Assembly: GCA_002377645.1 (NCBI GenBank)
Contig: DFQF01000043.1
Coordinates: forward strand, 1 to 25,649
Direction of reading: 5' to 3'
DNA length: 25,649 bases
From: Nitrospinaceae bacterium UBA3496
GTDB taxonomy: Bacteria; UBA8248
Each line of letters starts with the position of its first letter. The stretch's first letter is position 1. Below, piece by piece: positions 8,317 to 16,328 of this stretch. The notes beneath the pieces were generated by a model, which saw only the letters and a program-made list of their open reading frames with translations, was not told the origin of the DNA and searched no databases. The translations under genes were made by a program, and so were the position numbers.

Positions 8317-9846
8317 CTATTTGCCAGGACGACTAAAAGAATATGGTTGAGAGGTTTCAACATCTTTTTGAACCCTTTTATCTCGAAACCTCCTTTTAAA
8401 TTTAAAGGCCAAACGCGCAAAACTTCCAAAAAATCCATATGTTTTAAGGTATCGAACTGGTTCTCCAAGAAATTTCAAACGTCTTCTAAGCTTTAAAGTA
8501 ACGGGAAAAGTTTCGTACATCCACCACAAAAAATCCGACCATTTCCCTACCCTTCCGCAAAGAATCTCAAGTATAGTTTGATACTTAAGAATATCTTCTC
8601 TACTCATTGAGGGCATATCTAAAACTGAATTTGCATAATAATTCTCTGGCATTTCATTGTCAGCTTCCATAAATCCTTCTTCAATACATACATCTCTTAA
8701 TTTTGTTCCTACCAAAGGATAAAAAACACTGAACTGAGCAGTATCTGGTTTTACTCTTTTCATAAGTTCTCTAGTTGTTATCATTCGATCTCTATCATCA
8801 AATGGCAAACCTACCATATTGAATGCATGAGTTTTCACACCGTGTTTCCGAGCCATTGCAAAAGCATCTATTATCACTTTTTCTGACATTTTTCGATTCA
8901 ATACTCTTCTCCGAAACTCTTCATCCCCACTTTCTACACCTATAGACATACTATAAGCACCTGCTTTGGCTACAGCTTTAATTTTTTCTTCTTTTACCAT
9001 TTCTGGTCTTTCCATAAATAAAAATGGTTTTTTTACATCTTTTGAAAAGATATCTGCCATCTCTTCTAATCTTGCCAACTGAGTCAAAAAGATTTCGTCC
9101 ACAAAATAAATCATGTCTAGACCATAGGTCTTTTCAAAGTCTTTGATCTCTTCCATCAAACGATGTGGAGATTTTTCTCTTCGCCAAGTCCCCTTATCTT
9201 TATACATTCCCATTACATGTGGACTGCTGCAATATGTACAATGATAAGGACACCCTCTACTACCTTCAAATTGTCCAATTATGCTAGTTCCAGGTTTGAC
9301 ATCAATCAGAAAGTTTCTTGTGTAATGTTCCAAGGAATAAATTCCCCAATCTGGAATAGGATATTCATCAAGGTTTCCTATTAAATCACGCATATCATTT
9401 TTCACTTCAATCCCAAGTAGATTCCTTGACCACACATTAGGGATAGAAGTTGTATCTCCACCTTTTTCAATTGCATTCACAAGTTCTACGAGAGCGTCTT
9501 CTCCCTCGCCCTTAACTACATAATCACAATGTGCAAGACAATCTTCAGCATCGACGGTAGGATGATGCCCACCAACAATTTTAGGAATGCTTGAGATACA
9601 ATCAAGTTTAAGTAAATCTCTTGTAAGAGCCCATTCATTACTTAGAACACTAAAACCAATAGCATCAGGACTAAATGCTTCGACCGAAGCAGAAAAATTT
9701 TTTTTAATCTCTTCCCCTTTCATCATAGTCGAATCGAAAAGAGAAGTTTCATGTCCATGTTCTTTTAGAACTGCAGATAAAACAGATATCCCTAGGCGCG
9801 GGGCCCAAACCTTTTGCACATTAGGGTAAACAAAAAGAAATCTCAA
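8317..9846 (-). CDS. B12-binding-domain radical SAM protein
   Basis: A 509-residue protein of the cobalamin-binding radical SAM class (class B methylase type and relatives). Residues 1 to about 130 form the B12-binding Rossmann domain: FVYPNVQ, LGISVLSAVLKEHGH, VGGHHPTVDAEDCL and VVKGEGE are typical. The radical SAM domain follows, with the cluster motif GCPYHCTYC (C199, C203, C206) and later YFVDEIF and SIGVESGDEEFRRRVLNR. Such enzymes methylate or rearrange unactivated carbons of lipids, antibiotics or cofactors, but the substrate is not readable here. The C-terminal tail (about 440-509) is basic. The start is a TTG at 9846, five bases after GAGG; no ATG fits better. A candidate promoter lies at 9917-9945. 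It heads a minus-strand set with the SDR and the DUF350 gene. Confidence 0.88.
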   Translation of the reverse strand: MRFLFVYPNVQKVWAPRLGISVLSAVLKEHGHETSLFDSTMMKGEEIKKNFSASVEAFSPDAIGFSVLSNEWALTRDLLKLDCISSIPKIVGGHHPTVDAEDCLAHCDYVVKGEGEDALVELVNAIEKGGDTTSIPNVWSRNLLGIEVKNDMRDLIGNLDEYPIPDWGIYSLEHYTRNFLIDVKPGTSIIGQFEGSRGCPYHCTYCSSPHVMGMYKDKGTWRREKSPHRLMEEIKDFEKTYGLDMIYFVDEIFLTQLARLEEMADIFSKDVKKPFLFMERPEMVKEEKIKAVAKAGAYSMSIGVESGDEEFRRRVLNRKMSEKVIIDAFAMARKHGVKTHAFNMVGLPFDDRDRMITTRELMKRVKPDTAQFSVFYPLVGTKLRDVCIEEGFMEADNEMPENYYANSVLDMPSMSREDILKYQTILEILCGRVGKWSDFLWWMYETFPVTLKLRRRLKFLGEPVRYLKTYGFFGSFARLAFKFKRRFRDKRVQKDVETSQPYSFSRPGK

Positions 9847-9916
9847 AAAAACCTCAAAAAAGAGGACGAAACAACACGTAACATTATCTGTATACTTAAC
9901 CTTTGCAACTTACACA

Positions 9917-9945
9917 AGTATAATCAAATAACTAAAACAAATCAA
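9917..9945 (-). promoter_or_regulatory. sigma70-type promoter of the radical SAM gene
   Basis: On the minus strand: TTGATT (9940-9945), a 17-base spacer, then TATACT (9917-9922). Transcription would begin near 9910, leaving a leader of about 60 bases before the TTG start at 9846. The spacing is ideal and both boxes match the consensus at four or more positions. It lies in the 177-base divergent gap before the acyl-CoA synthetase gene; I see no equally good promoter on the plus strand there. Confidence 0.5.
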
Positions 9946-10023
9946 AAATGGTTTTAATTTGCTAATTTGTTCTTTTTTAATGAAAATGTAGTCAAATATT
10001 AACAAAGAGAAGAAGTAGTTTTT

Positions 10024-12129
10024 GTGAAAAAAGCACATGAATTGTCTAAGTTATTTGATCCACGTTCCGTAGCGATTGTTGGGATTTCAACTGACAAAAC
10101 AAAGCATGGACAAAGGGTTCTTTCGTTTCTAAAAAAATTTGGATTTCAAGGAGATATATGGGGAATTAACCCAAAAAAGCCTAAAATTCCTGGCATAAAA
10201 ATTTTTTCCAACCTTCTTAAACTACCAGCCCCACCAGATACGATCATAGTTGCTACCCCCCCTGAAACTGCGCCTGAAATTATAAAAGATGCTGTTAAGA
10301 TAAAAGCAGGTTCTGCCATACTTTTTAGTGGCGGTTTTTCAGAAAATAGTACCTTTGGAAGAAAACTTGAACAACAAATACAAAAAATTGCATTAGATGG
10401 AAAAATAAGAATTTTAGGACCTAATTCCGCAGGTATAATTAATCCTTCATCACGCACAGTATTAAGTTTCCTAACATGCTTAGAAAGACCCAAAAAAGAA
10501 ATACGAACTGGTCCAATTGGTTTAATTACACAGAGTGGAGGAACTGGTAGTTTTTTTCATAATTCGGTTGCAGAAAGAGGAGATGGCATCGCGATTTCAA
10601 TTTCTACAGGAAATGAATGCGATGTTACAATGGAAGAGTCACTTGGATATCTTGTAGCCCACCCAAAAGTAAAAGTTATTGCACTAGTCTTAGAAACTAT
10701 TAGAGATGGAGAGAAATTCATAAAACATGCAAAAGAAGCTCTCAAGGCTAATAAACCAATAATTGTATGCAAAATAGGCTCAAGCGAAAGCGGAAAAAGA
10801 GTAATGAAATCTCACACAGGTGCAATTTCTGACAAAAAAGAGATATATAAGGGAATTTTTAAATCTCTAGCAATCACTGAAGTTACGTCTCCTCAAGAAT
10901 TGGTTGAAACCTCTTATTTATTTGCTTACTCTCGAATCCCAATGGGCAATTCCATAGGAATTGTTACTCACTCTGGTGGAACTGCTGTTTTATTAGCAGA
11001 CTATGCTGAAAAGAATGGATTATCACTTCCAAAATTCAGCAAAAAAATAAAAAATGAACTTTCAAAGTTCCTACAATATGGCGGTACTGAAAATCCTTTA
11101 GATTTGGGTGGAATTGTAACGCATCCTGAACGTTATACAGATGTTATTTCTTCCTTGTTGAAAGATAAAAATTTCGATATCGTCCTTGCTGTTTCTTCAC
11201 CTCATCCTCCTGGACATACAGCCAAGAGAGTTAAAAAAATCAAAGAATTAACAGAAAACAGCAAAATTCCTTTATGGAATTTGTGGATAGCTGGAGATCA
11301 AGCGAGACATGGAGAAAAGTTTTTAAGAAAGAACAAAATACCTATCTCAAAAAATATAGACACGGTATTACAAAACGTTTCTAGTCTCATTCACTTCAAT
11401 AAATCCAAGGATTTATTGAAATCCCATAGTAATCAGAACGCAAAAAAAATGAATCTAGGTTTCAACAAATTCACAGGAAAAAAATCTCATGGATATCTTT
11501 CTGAATTTGACAGTAAAAGGTTAATACAAAAACTTGGAATTGAAATCATTAAAAACAGAAAAGGAAGTACAATCTCTGAAATCATTTCTATTGCTTCCAA
11601 GATCAAATATCCTGTCACTCTCAAAGCAAACTCTTCTCTTTTACAGCATAAAACTGAACTGAAAGCTATCTGTTTAGATATTAGAAATGAAAAAGAACTG
11701 AAAAATGCATTTAATGTCCTATCAAAGAGATTAAAAACAAAATTAAATATAGATGGTTTCATAGTAGAAAAATATATGCCCGGCCCTGAAGTGATAATAG
11801 GTGCAAATAAACACAACACTTTTGGCAGTCTTATTTTTTTGGGAAGTGGAGGAATATTAGTAGAACTTACTAAAGATATACAAATGAGATTGGCTCCAAT
11901 TAACTACAACACTGCAAAAGAAATGATTAGAGAATTAAAAGGGAAAAAACTTCTAGACGGATACAGGAAAAGAGAGAAAACAGACATCCAAAATCTTGCA
12001 AAAATATTATGTAAAATTTCAGAAATAATCCATCTATACAAGGACAATATAGAAGAGATTGAAATTAATCCTCTTATTTTTTCTCAAGGAAGATGGCGAG
12101 TTGCAGATTGTTTAATCAAACTTTGCTAG
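10024..12129 (+). CDS. NDP-forming acyl-CoA synthetase (fused alpha-beta, ACD/Pat-like)
   Basis: A 701-residue fusion of the two halves of NDP-forming acyl-CoA synthetases, which interconvert acyl-CoA + NDP + Pi with acid + CoA + NTP through a phosphohistidine. The order is a CoA-binding domain (LFDPRSVAIVG at 10-20, GINPKK, LGPNSAGIINP at 131-141), succinyl-CoA-ligase-like domains (GLITQSGGTGSF at 166-177, then KSHTGAISD with H264, the candidate phosphohistidine, and GIVTHSGGTAVL), and a C-terminal ATP-grasp domain from about residue 485 (HKTE, FIVEKYMPGPEVIIGA, GSGGILVELTKDIQMRLAPI, IEEIEINPL). The glycine pair usually following HKTE is replaced by KA, a minor deviation. There is no acetyltransferase domain. 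The GTG start follows AGAGAAGAAG. It ends five bases before the convergent M24 gene. The acid substrate is unknown. The protein is rich in Lys, Ile and Asn. Confidence 0.9.
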   Translation: MKKAHELSKLFDPRSVAIVGISTDKTKHGQRVLSFLKKFGFQGDIWGINPKKPKIPGIKIFSNLLKLPAPPDTIIVATPPETAPEIIKDAVKIKAGSAILFSGGFSENSTFGRKLEQQIQKIALDGKIRILGPNSAGIINPSSRTVLSFLTCLERPKKEIRTGPIGLITQSGGTGSFFHNSVAERGDGIAISISTGNECDVTMEESLGYLVAHPKVKVIALVLETIRDGEKFIKHAKEALKANKPIIVCKIGSSESGKRVMKSHTGAISDKKEIYKGIFKSLAITEVTSPQELVETSYLFAYSRIPMGNSIGIVTHSGGTAVLLADYAEKNGLSLPKFSKKIKNELSKFLQYGGTENPLDLGGIVTHPERYTDVISSLLKDKNFDIVLAVSSPHPPGHTAKRVKKIKELTENSKIPLWNLWIAGDQARHGEKFLRKNKIPISKNIDTVLQNVSSLIHFNKSKDLLKSHSNQNAKKMNLGFNKFTGKKSHGYLSEFDSKRLIQKLGIEIIKNRKGSTISEIISIASKIKYPVTLKANSSLLQHKTELKAICLDIRNEKELKNAFNVLSKRLKTKLNIDGFIVEKYMPGPEVIIGANKHNTFGSLIFLGSGGILVELTKDIQMRLAPINYNTAKEMIRELKGKKLLDGYRKREKTDIQNLAKILCKISEIIHLYKDNIEEIEINPLIFSQGRWRVADCLIKLC

Positions 12130-12134
12130 AAAAA

Positions 12135-13355
12135 TCATAACAATAAATTATCATCCATACGCGAACGTGTTAAAACCTCATGTCCTTCTTCAGTTATAAG
12201 AACAGTTTCCTCTATACGCACTCCACCTCCGCCAGGAACATCCGGCACCCATATAAGAGGTTCTATAGCAAAAACCATTCCTGGCTCTAAATCAACTTCT
12301 TCTGAATCAGGATCTGGCTCGCCAATATAAGGAGGTTCATTAGGAGAAGTTCCTAACGCATGTCCTATACTCAAACTAAACCAATTCTTTTTAAGACCGT
12401 ACTTATCTCCTGTTTTCCAAATTTCATCTGCAACTTGCTTATTTGTAAAGCCTGGACGGGTTCTTTCAAGCCCTTTTTCCAAAGATTCATAAACTGCTGT
12501 ATAAATCTCTTGTTGCCTTTTTGATGGTTTCCCACAAATCATTGTTCTGGCTACATCGCCAAAATATCCATTCCACTTAGCACCAATATCGATAAATACA
12601 ATATCACCACTTCTAATGATTTTATCTGTCGCAAAACGAGTAGGAGGAGACATATGCTCGCCTGAGGCAACAAAAGGTGACACTAAATGTGCCATTTCTG
12701 AAGAAAAACTATGTAAAACTTGCATGGCATCAGCAGCTACATCACATTCTCTTTTGCCTGGATGTACACTATCCATTGCAGCTTCATTTACAGCATCTGC
12801 TATAGCACATGCCTCACGAATCATATAAACCTCTTCATCCAGCTTAATCCTTCTTACCTGATGCATCAGGCTATCTCCATCAACCATTTCAACATCAGTT
12901 AGAAATCTCTGATATGCACTAAATTGTAGAAACGTCATCAAATCTACAGCAATCTTTCCTCCAACAACTCCCAAATCTTTGAGAAGAGGCATCAAAGTGT
13001 CTCTTGCCATTTTATCTACTAATGGCTGCTCTTCTAACTTAGGTAGATGATGAAAAGCCTCTATCCATGGCATATCCCTTTTGATTCTAGGAATTTCTCC
13101 ACCATTAGTGAACAGATGAGGTTTACCCTCCTGTAGTATTAAAACAGCTGCTCCAACACTCTCTCTATGGGCTAAAAAGGAAGCTCTTAGACTACTTAAG
13201 TAACGAACATTCTCAACTTTCGTACAAAATAAAGCATCTATACCTCGTTTCTTCATTTCAAGTTGAGCCTTTTCTACCCTTTTGCTTCTAAGGTCATCAA
13301 TATTGATTCTATGCTCATAATCTACAATAAACTGGCCGCGTGCAAAATTGACCAT
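12135..13355 (-). CDS. M24-family (Xaa-Pro aminopeptidase/creatinase fold) enzyme
   Basis: A 406-residue pita-bread-fold protein. The N-terminal creatinase domain (1 to about 165) is followed by the M24 catalytic domain with all five metal ligands: D256 and D267 (VFIDIGAKWNGYFGDVART), H332 (SIGHALG), E365 (FAIEPL) and E382 (VRIEET). In most Xaa-Pro peptidases the FASG segment is followed by a conserved PH; here it reads VASGEHMSPPTR, so that histidine is missing. Non-peptidase members of this fold (creatinase, the DMSP lyase DddP) also depart from the peptidase pattern, so a C-N or C-S bond-cleaving role is possible. The ATG at 13355 follows GGGGA with good spacing. It is the fourth gene of the minus-strand operon with the Gfo/Idh, acyl-CoA dehydrogenase-like and VOC genes, which suggests a job in small-molecule catabolism and not housekeeping proteolysis (inference). 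Confidence 0.85.
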   Translation of the reverse strand: MVNFARGQFIVDYEHRINIDDLRSKRVEKAQLEMKKRGIDALFCTKVENVRYLSSLRASFLAHRESVGAAVLILQEGKPHLFTNGGEIPRIKRDMPWIEAFHHLPKLEEQPLVDKMARDTLMPLLKDLGVVGGKIAVDLMTFLQFSAYQRFLTDVEMVDGDSLMHQVRRIKLDEEVYMIREACAIADAVNEAAMDSVHPGKRECDVAADAMQVLHSFSSEMAHLVSPFVASGEHMSPPTRFATDKIIRSGDIVFIDIGAKWNGYFGDVARTMICGKPSKRQQEIYTAVYESLEKGLERTRPGFTNKQVADEIWKTGDKYGLKKNWFSLSIGHALGTSPNEPPYIGEPDPDSEEVDLEPGMVFAIEPLIWVPDVPGGGGVRIEETVLITEEGHEVLTRSRMDDNLLL

Positions 13356-13416
13356 TCGGGAATCCCCTTCATAGGTATAGATAATTCAATCTCTAATTAA
13401 AAAGTCTTACGGTATC

Positions 13417-13806
13417 TTAACTTTCATCTGGTTCTTCTACCAATTCTATTAAAACGTTATCTGGTGCTTTTATAAAAGCGGTCGTAGAACCTAAAACACC
13501 ATCGCCTGGTCTCTTCGTAAACTCTACACCTGCTTCATCTAAAGATTTGGTAATTTCTTCCATATTATCGACTTCAATACCAAAATGATGTAGACCAATA
13601 TCAACAGGGGTATCTTGTCCTGTTTCATTTTCTCTCAATCCGCGTATACGAATTTCTACCTCTCCAACTAGAACACTAATATAAGGTGCGCCTTTATACT
13701 CTATTTGCGGGGTAAACAATTTCCCGTCAAAGTGTTGTATATAAAAATTTGCTGCAACTTGAGGATCTCTTGCAACATGATGCACATGATGAGTTCTTAT
13801 TGCCAT
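13417..13806 (-). CDS. VOC-superfamily (glyoxalase/dioxygenase fold) protein
   Basis: A 129-residue single vicinal-oxygen-chelate unit with two beta-alpha-beta-beta-beta modules. Candidate metal ligands are H9/H10 in HVHHVA, H73/H74 in GLHHFGIEV and E121 in LIELVEE, the usual His-His-Glu arrangement. Members include lactoylglutathione lyases, extradiol dioxygenases, methylmalonyl-CoA epimerases and fosfomycin-resistance enzymes; the sequence does not decide among them. The ATG at 13806 follows GGAGG by six bases, the strongest ribosome site in this operon. It lies 28 bases after the acyl-CoA dehydrogenase-like gene and 61 before the M24 gene, so it almost certainly acts in the same pathway. 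Confidence 0.86.
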   Translation of the reverse strand: MAIRTHHVHHVARDPQVAANFYIQHFDGKLFTPQIEYKGAPYISVLVGEVEIRIRGLRENETGQDTPVDIGLHHFGIEVDNMEEITKSLDEAGVEFTKRPGDGVLGSTTAFIKAPDNVLIELVEEPDES

Positions 13807-13834
13807 TTGTAACCTCCGGAATTAAATAACATTT

Positions 13835-15112
13835 TTATAGACCGTCCCCAGCAGAAACATCCGCTCCTTTAACAACAGGATTATGACTAGGATCGCTTTC
13901 TCCCCAATGTCCAAGAAGACTATACATAGCTCTTACTTTTTTCATATTATTTCCACCGTCACTGGAGAAAAGCATATTGTGACAATCTCTAAACCATTTT
14001 TCTATAAAATTTTCCCTCTGAACTCCTCTACCGGCATGAATCTCCATTGCCATTCTAGTAACATCACAGGATATTTCGTGAGCAAATGCGCTTGCAGAAA
14101 GTGTCATAGGAGGATCCGGCGGGAATTCATGCCTCATATCCTGTCTCCATGCTGCATAATACACGAAATTTCTAGCAGCTTGTAATTTTGTATACATATC
14201 TACAAGTTTCACTCCTATTGTTTGATGTTCTGCAATAGGTCTTCCACTTTGAACTCTTTCTTTTGCAAATTCTACGGACGCCTCATAAGCAGCACGAGCT
14301 GTTCCGATTTGACCTGCGGCATTGATTAAAGCATCTCCTCTTAAATGTTTTCTTATATAGGAAACACCGCAGTTCTCTGGTCCCATCAAGAATTTCGAAG
14401 GAACTCTTGCATTTTCAAAAATTATCTCTGCATTTTGATTTAAACGATATCCCAATTTATTGTGTACTTTCCCCATACTAATACCAGGCAAATCCATTGG
14501 AATCATTAGCAATGAAGCACCCTCTTCAACTCCAACATTCGGATTCGTCCTTACAAAGGTAAACATAAGTTTTGCATAGCCAACATTCGAGATGAAATGT
14601 TTTTTCCCATTTACGACATAGTCGTCTCCATCTTTAATGGCTGTCACCCTATATCCACCATCCACACCATTATACGGAAGTTGATTTTCTGAACCTGACT
14701 CAGGCTCTGTTGTCGCAGTACCTATCATAAATGTTGGATCATTCACATATTGTGGGAGCCATTCCTCTGCCATTTCTTTTGTACTGAGGACATCACTTGT
14801 AAGCAAATGTGTTATCTTTGTAGAAGAAAGCATCCAACCTGTAGCACCTCTATCGCCCCAAGAAATTTCTTCTCCGACAATACAGTGAGTCAACAAATCA
14901 TCAACTCCTCCTCCTCCATACTCTTTTGGAATACTCATGCATCTGAGTCCAACCTTATCTAATTTATCAAGCAAATGTGGCATATAAGCACATTTAGCGG
15001 GGTCTTCTTGGTGGTCTAACTCTAGACTAATAGGTCGTATTTCATCACGAGCAAAATCGTGAGCTAATTTTTTCCATCTTTCTTGTTCCTCGGTTAAAGT
15101 GTAATCAAACAT
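13835..15112 (-). CDS. acyl-CoA dehydrogenase family protein
   Basis: A 425-residue flavoprotein of the acyl-CoA dehydrogenase fold: N-terminal helical domain (FDYTLTEEQ to about 125), middle beta domain with ATTEPESGSE (133-142) and NGKKHFISNVGYA (168-180), and a C-terminal helical domain with GRPIAEHQTIG, IHAGRGVQRE and EKWFRDCH. The motif that normally carries the catalytic glutamate (YEGT) reads FSSDGGNN, so Ser384 or Asp385 takes its place depending on a one-residue gap. At the alternative position used by isovaleryl-CoA and long-chain dehydrogenases there is Asp260. The base may therefore be Asp, or the enzyme may do different chemistry. The ATG at 15112 follows AGGAG. It is the second gene of the operon, 30 bases after the Gfo/Idh gene. 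Electrons would go to ETF, not encoded in the window. Confidence 0.9.
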   Translation of the reverse strand: MFDYTLTEEQERWKKLAHDFARDEIRPISLELDHQEDPAKCAYMPHLLDKLDKVGLRCMSIPKEYGGGGVDDLLTHCIVGEEISWGDRGATGWMLSSTKITHLLTSDVLSTKEMAEEWLPQYVNDPTFMIGTATTEPESGSENQLPYNGVDGGYRVTAIKDGDDYVVNGKKHFISNVGYAKLMFTFVRTNPNVGVEEGASLLMIPMDLPGISMGKVHNKLGYRLNQNAEIIFENARVPSKFLMGPENCGVSYIRKHLRGDALINAAGQIGTARAAYEASVEFAKERVQSGRPIAEHQTIGVKLVDMYTKLQAARNFVYYAAWRQDMRHEFPPDPPMTLSASAFAHEISCDVTRMAMEIHAGRGVQRENFIEKWFRDCHNMLFSSDGGNNMKKVRAMYSLLGHWGESDPSHNPVVKGADVSAGDGL

Positions 15113-15142
15113 ATTCTCTCCTATGTTTTTTAGAAAAAAATT

Positions 15143-16168
15143 TCAGGCCAGCATCTCCTGGATTTCGACTGATTCTCCTCTCTCAGAAGACTCAATAGCT
15201 GCCCAAACTACAGCCACATTATGTAACCCATCATTTCCCGAAACTTCAGGCTCTCTTTTTTGAAGTACAGAATCTGCAAAATCCTTTAATTCGACAGCGA
15301 GAAGTTCTTTTCCACTAATATCTTTTTCAAAAACTCTTTCAAGAGAGTCACTTCCTTCTTTCAGAGTAGTAACCCCATCCCATCTATCTAAATAAAAATT
15401 CGCTTTATCACCATATGCATTTAATAAATAAGTAAATCTACCTTTTGGACTTCGTGGACTTATAAAGCTTGTTCCTATTGTCCCTAAAACTCCAGACTCA
15501 AATTCCATCCACATTGTACAAACATCAGGAATTTCAGATTTTGTAACAATTTTATTGAAAGCTGCAGATACTTTTTTCACAGGACCAAAAAGATAATAGA
15601 GACTATCAACTACGTGTATTGCAACTTGCATCAATGGTCCACCGGGAGAACCTTCATTAAACCACTGCCAATTATCCGGTGTATAAAATAATCCTCTATC
15701 ATTAGAATAATTTGCTTCTGCCATTGCAATATTTCCTAATTCTCCTTCATCAACCATCTTCTTTAAAAAACGGTGACTGTTTAAACGTCGATACGTATGA
15801 CCAACGGCAAGAGTAATGCCAGCCTTATTACATTCTGAAATCATTACCTTTGAATCTGAAATTGTAGAAGCAATAGGTTTTTCGGTAAAAACGTGTTTGC
15901 CATTTTCCGCAGCAGCGACAGCAATTTCAGTATGCCTATTATTTGGTGCAGCAATTATAATGCCATCCATTTCCTTGTTCTCTATGAATGACTCAAAGGT
16001 CTCAGACTGTTCACAATTGAAGGTTTCCGAAAATTCCTTTCTTTTCGACTCTGTCCTAGTATAACAATTAACTATCTCAATCTCTGGAACTAATTCAGTA
16101 GCATGCGCAAGGGTAAAACCGAATCTTCCAAGACCAATCACACCTAATCTAATTTTCGAATCAGTCAT
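15143..16168 (-). CDS. Gfo/Idh/MocA-family oxidoreductase
   Basis: A 341-residue NAD(P)-dependent dehydrogenase. The N-terminal Rossmann fold has GVIGLGRFG (9-17) and an AAPNNRHTEIA segment; EKP (E96-K97-P98) is the family motif with the lysine that contacts substrate and cofactor. AVGHTYRRLNSHR and the C-terminal beta-sheet domain (GGPLMQVAIHVVDSLYYLFG, GTIGTSF) follow. Members oxidise sugars, inositols and related polyols, or sugar acids. The ATG at 16168 follows AGGAAGAG. It is first in a four-gene operon (Gfo/Idh, acyl-CoA dehydrogenase-like, VOC, M24) and divergent from the GntR/UTRA regulator, the classic layout of a regulator with its target operon. The mixture of a polyol-type dehydrogenase with an acyl-CoA dehydrogenase fold is not a pathway I recognise. 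Confidence 0.9.
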   Translation of the reverse strand: MTDSKIRLGVIGLGRFGFTLAHATELVPEIEIVNCYTRTESKRKEFSETFNCEQSETFESFIENKEMDGIIIAAPNNRHTEIAVAAAENGKHVFTEKPIASTISDSKVMISECNKAGITLAVGHTYRRLNSHRFLKKMVDEGELGNIAMAEANYSNDRGLFYTPDNWQWFNEGSPGGPLMQVAIHVVDSLYYLFGPVKKVSAAFNKIVTKSEIPDVCTMWMEFESGVLGTIGTSFISPRSPKGRFTYLLNAYGDKANFYLDRWDGVTTLKEGSDSLERVFEKDISGKELLAVELKDFADSVLQKREPEVSGNDGLHNVAVVWAAIESSERGESVEIQEMLA

Positions 16169-16195
16169 TATCTCTTCCTTAACTATTAGAATTAA

Positions 16196-16212
16196 AGGAA
16201 ACTCACTTTCCT
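16196..16212. promoter_or_regulatory. inverted repeat AGGAAA-N5-TTTCCT
   Basis: A perfect six-base inverted repeat with a five-base spacer, 28 to 44 bases upstream of the Gfo/Idh start codon and inside the divergent gap to the GntR gene. It could be an operator or a leader hairpin in the Gfo/Idh mRNA. No experimental support; short repeats like this occur by chance in AT-rich DNA. Confidence 0.3.
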
Positions 16213-16272
16213 AACTAGATAAACTAAGATACATTTCTAGCTGAATTTCCAGTAAGAATTTTAACAAGTTAT

Positions 16273-16301
16273 ATTTACATTACCTAATAAAATTTGTAAA
16301 T
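16273..16301. promoter_or_regulatory. inverted repeat ATTTACA-N15-TGTAAAT, candidate operator/divergent promoter
   Basis: Perfect seven-base arms with a 15-base spacer in the middle of the divergent gap between the GntR regulator and the Gfo/Idh operon. Each arm also supplies a TTTACA box that has a TAAAT-type box 17 bases downstream, on each strand, so the element could act as a symmetric divergent promoter or as an operator for the regulator. The -10 matches are poor, so operator is the better reading. Inference from position and symmetry only. Confidence 0.35.
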
Positions 16302-16328
16302 GGAAGCATACTATTAAAAAGGATGAAA

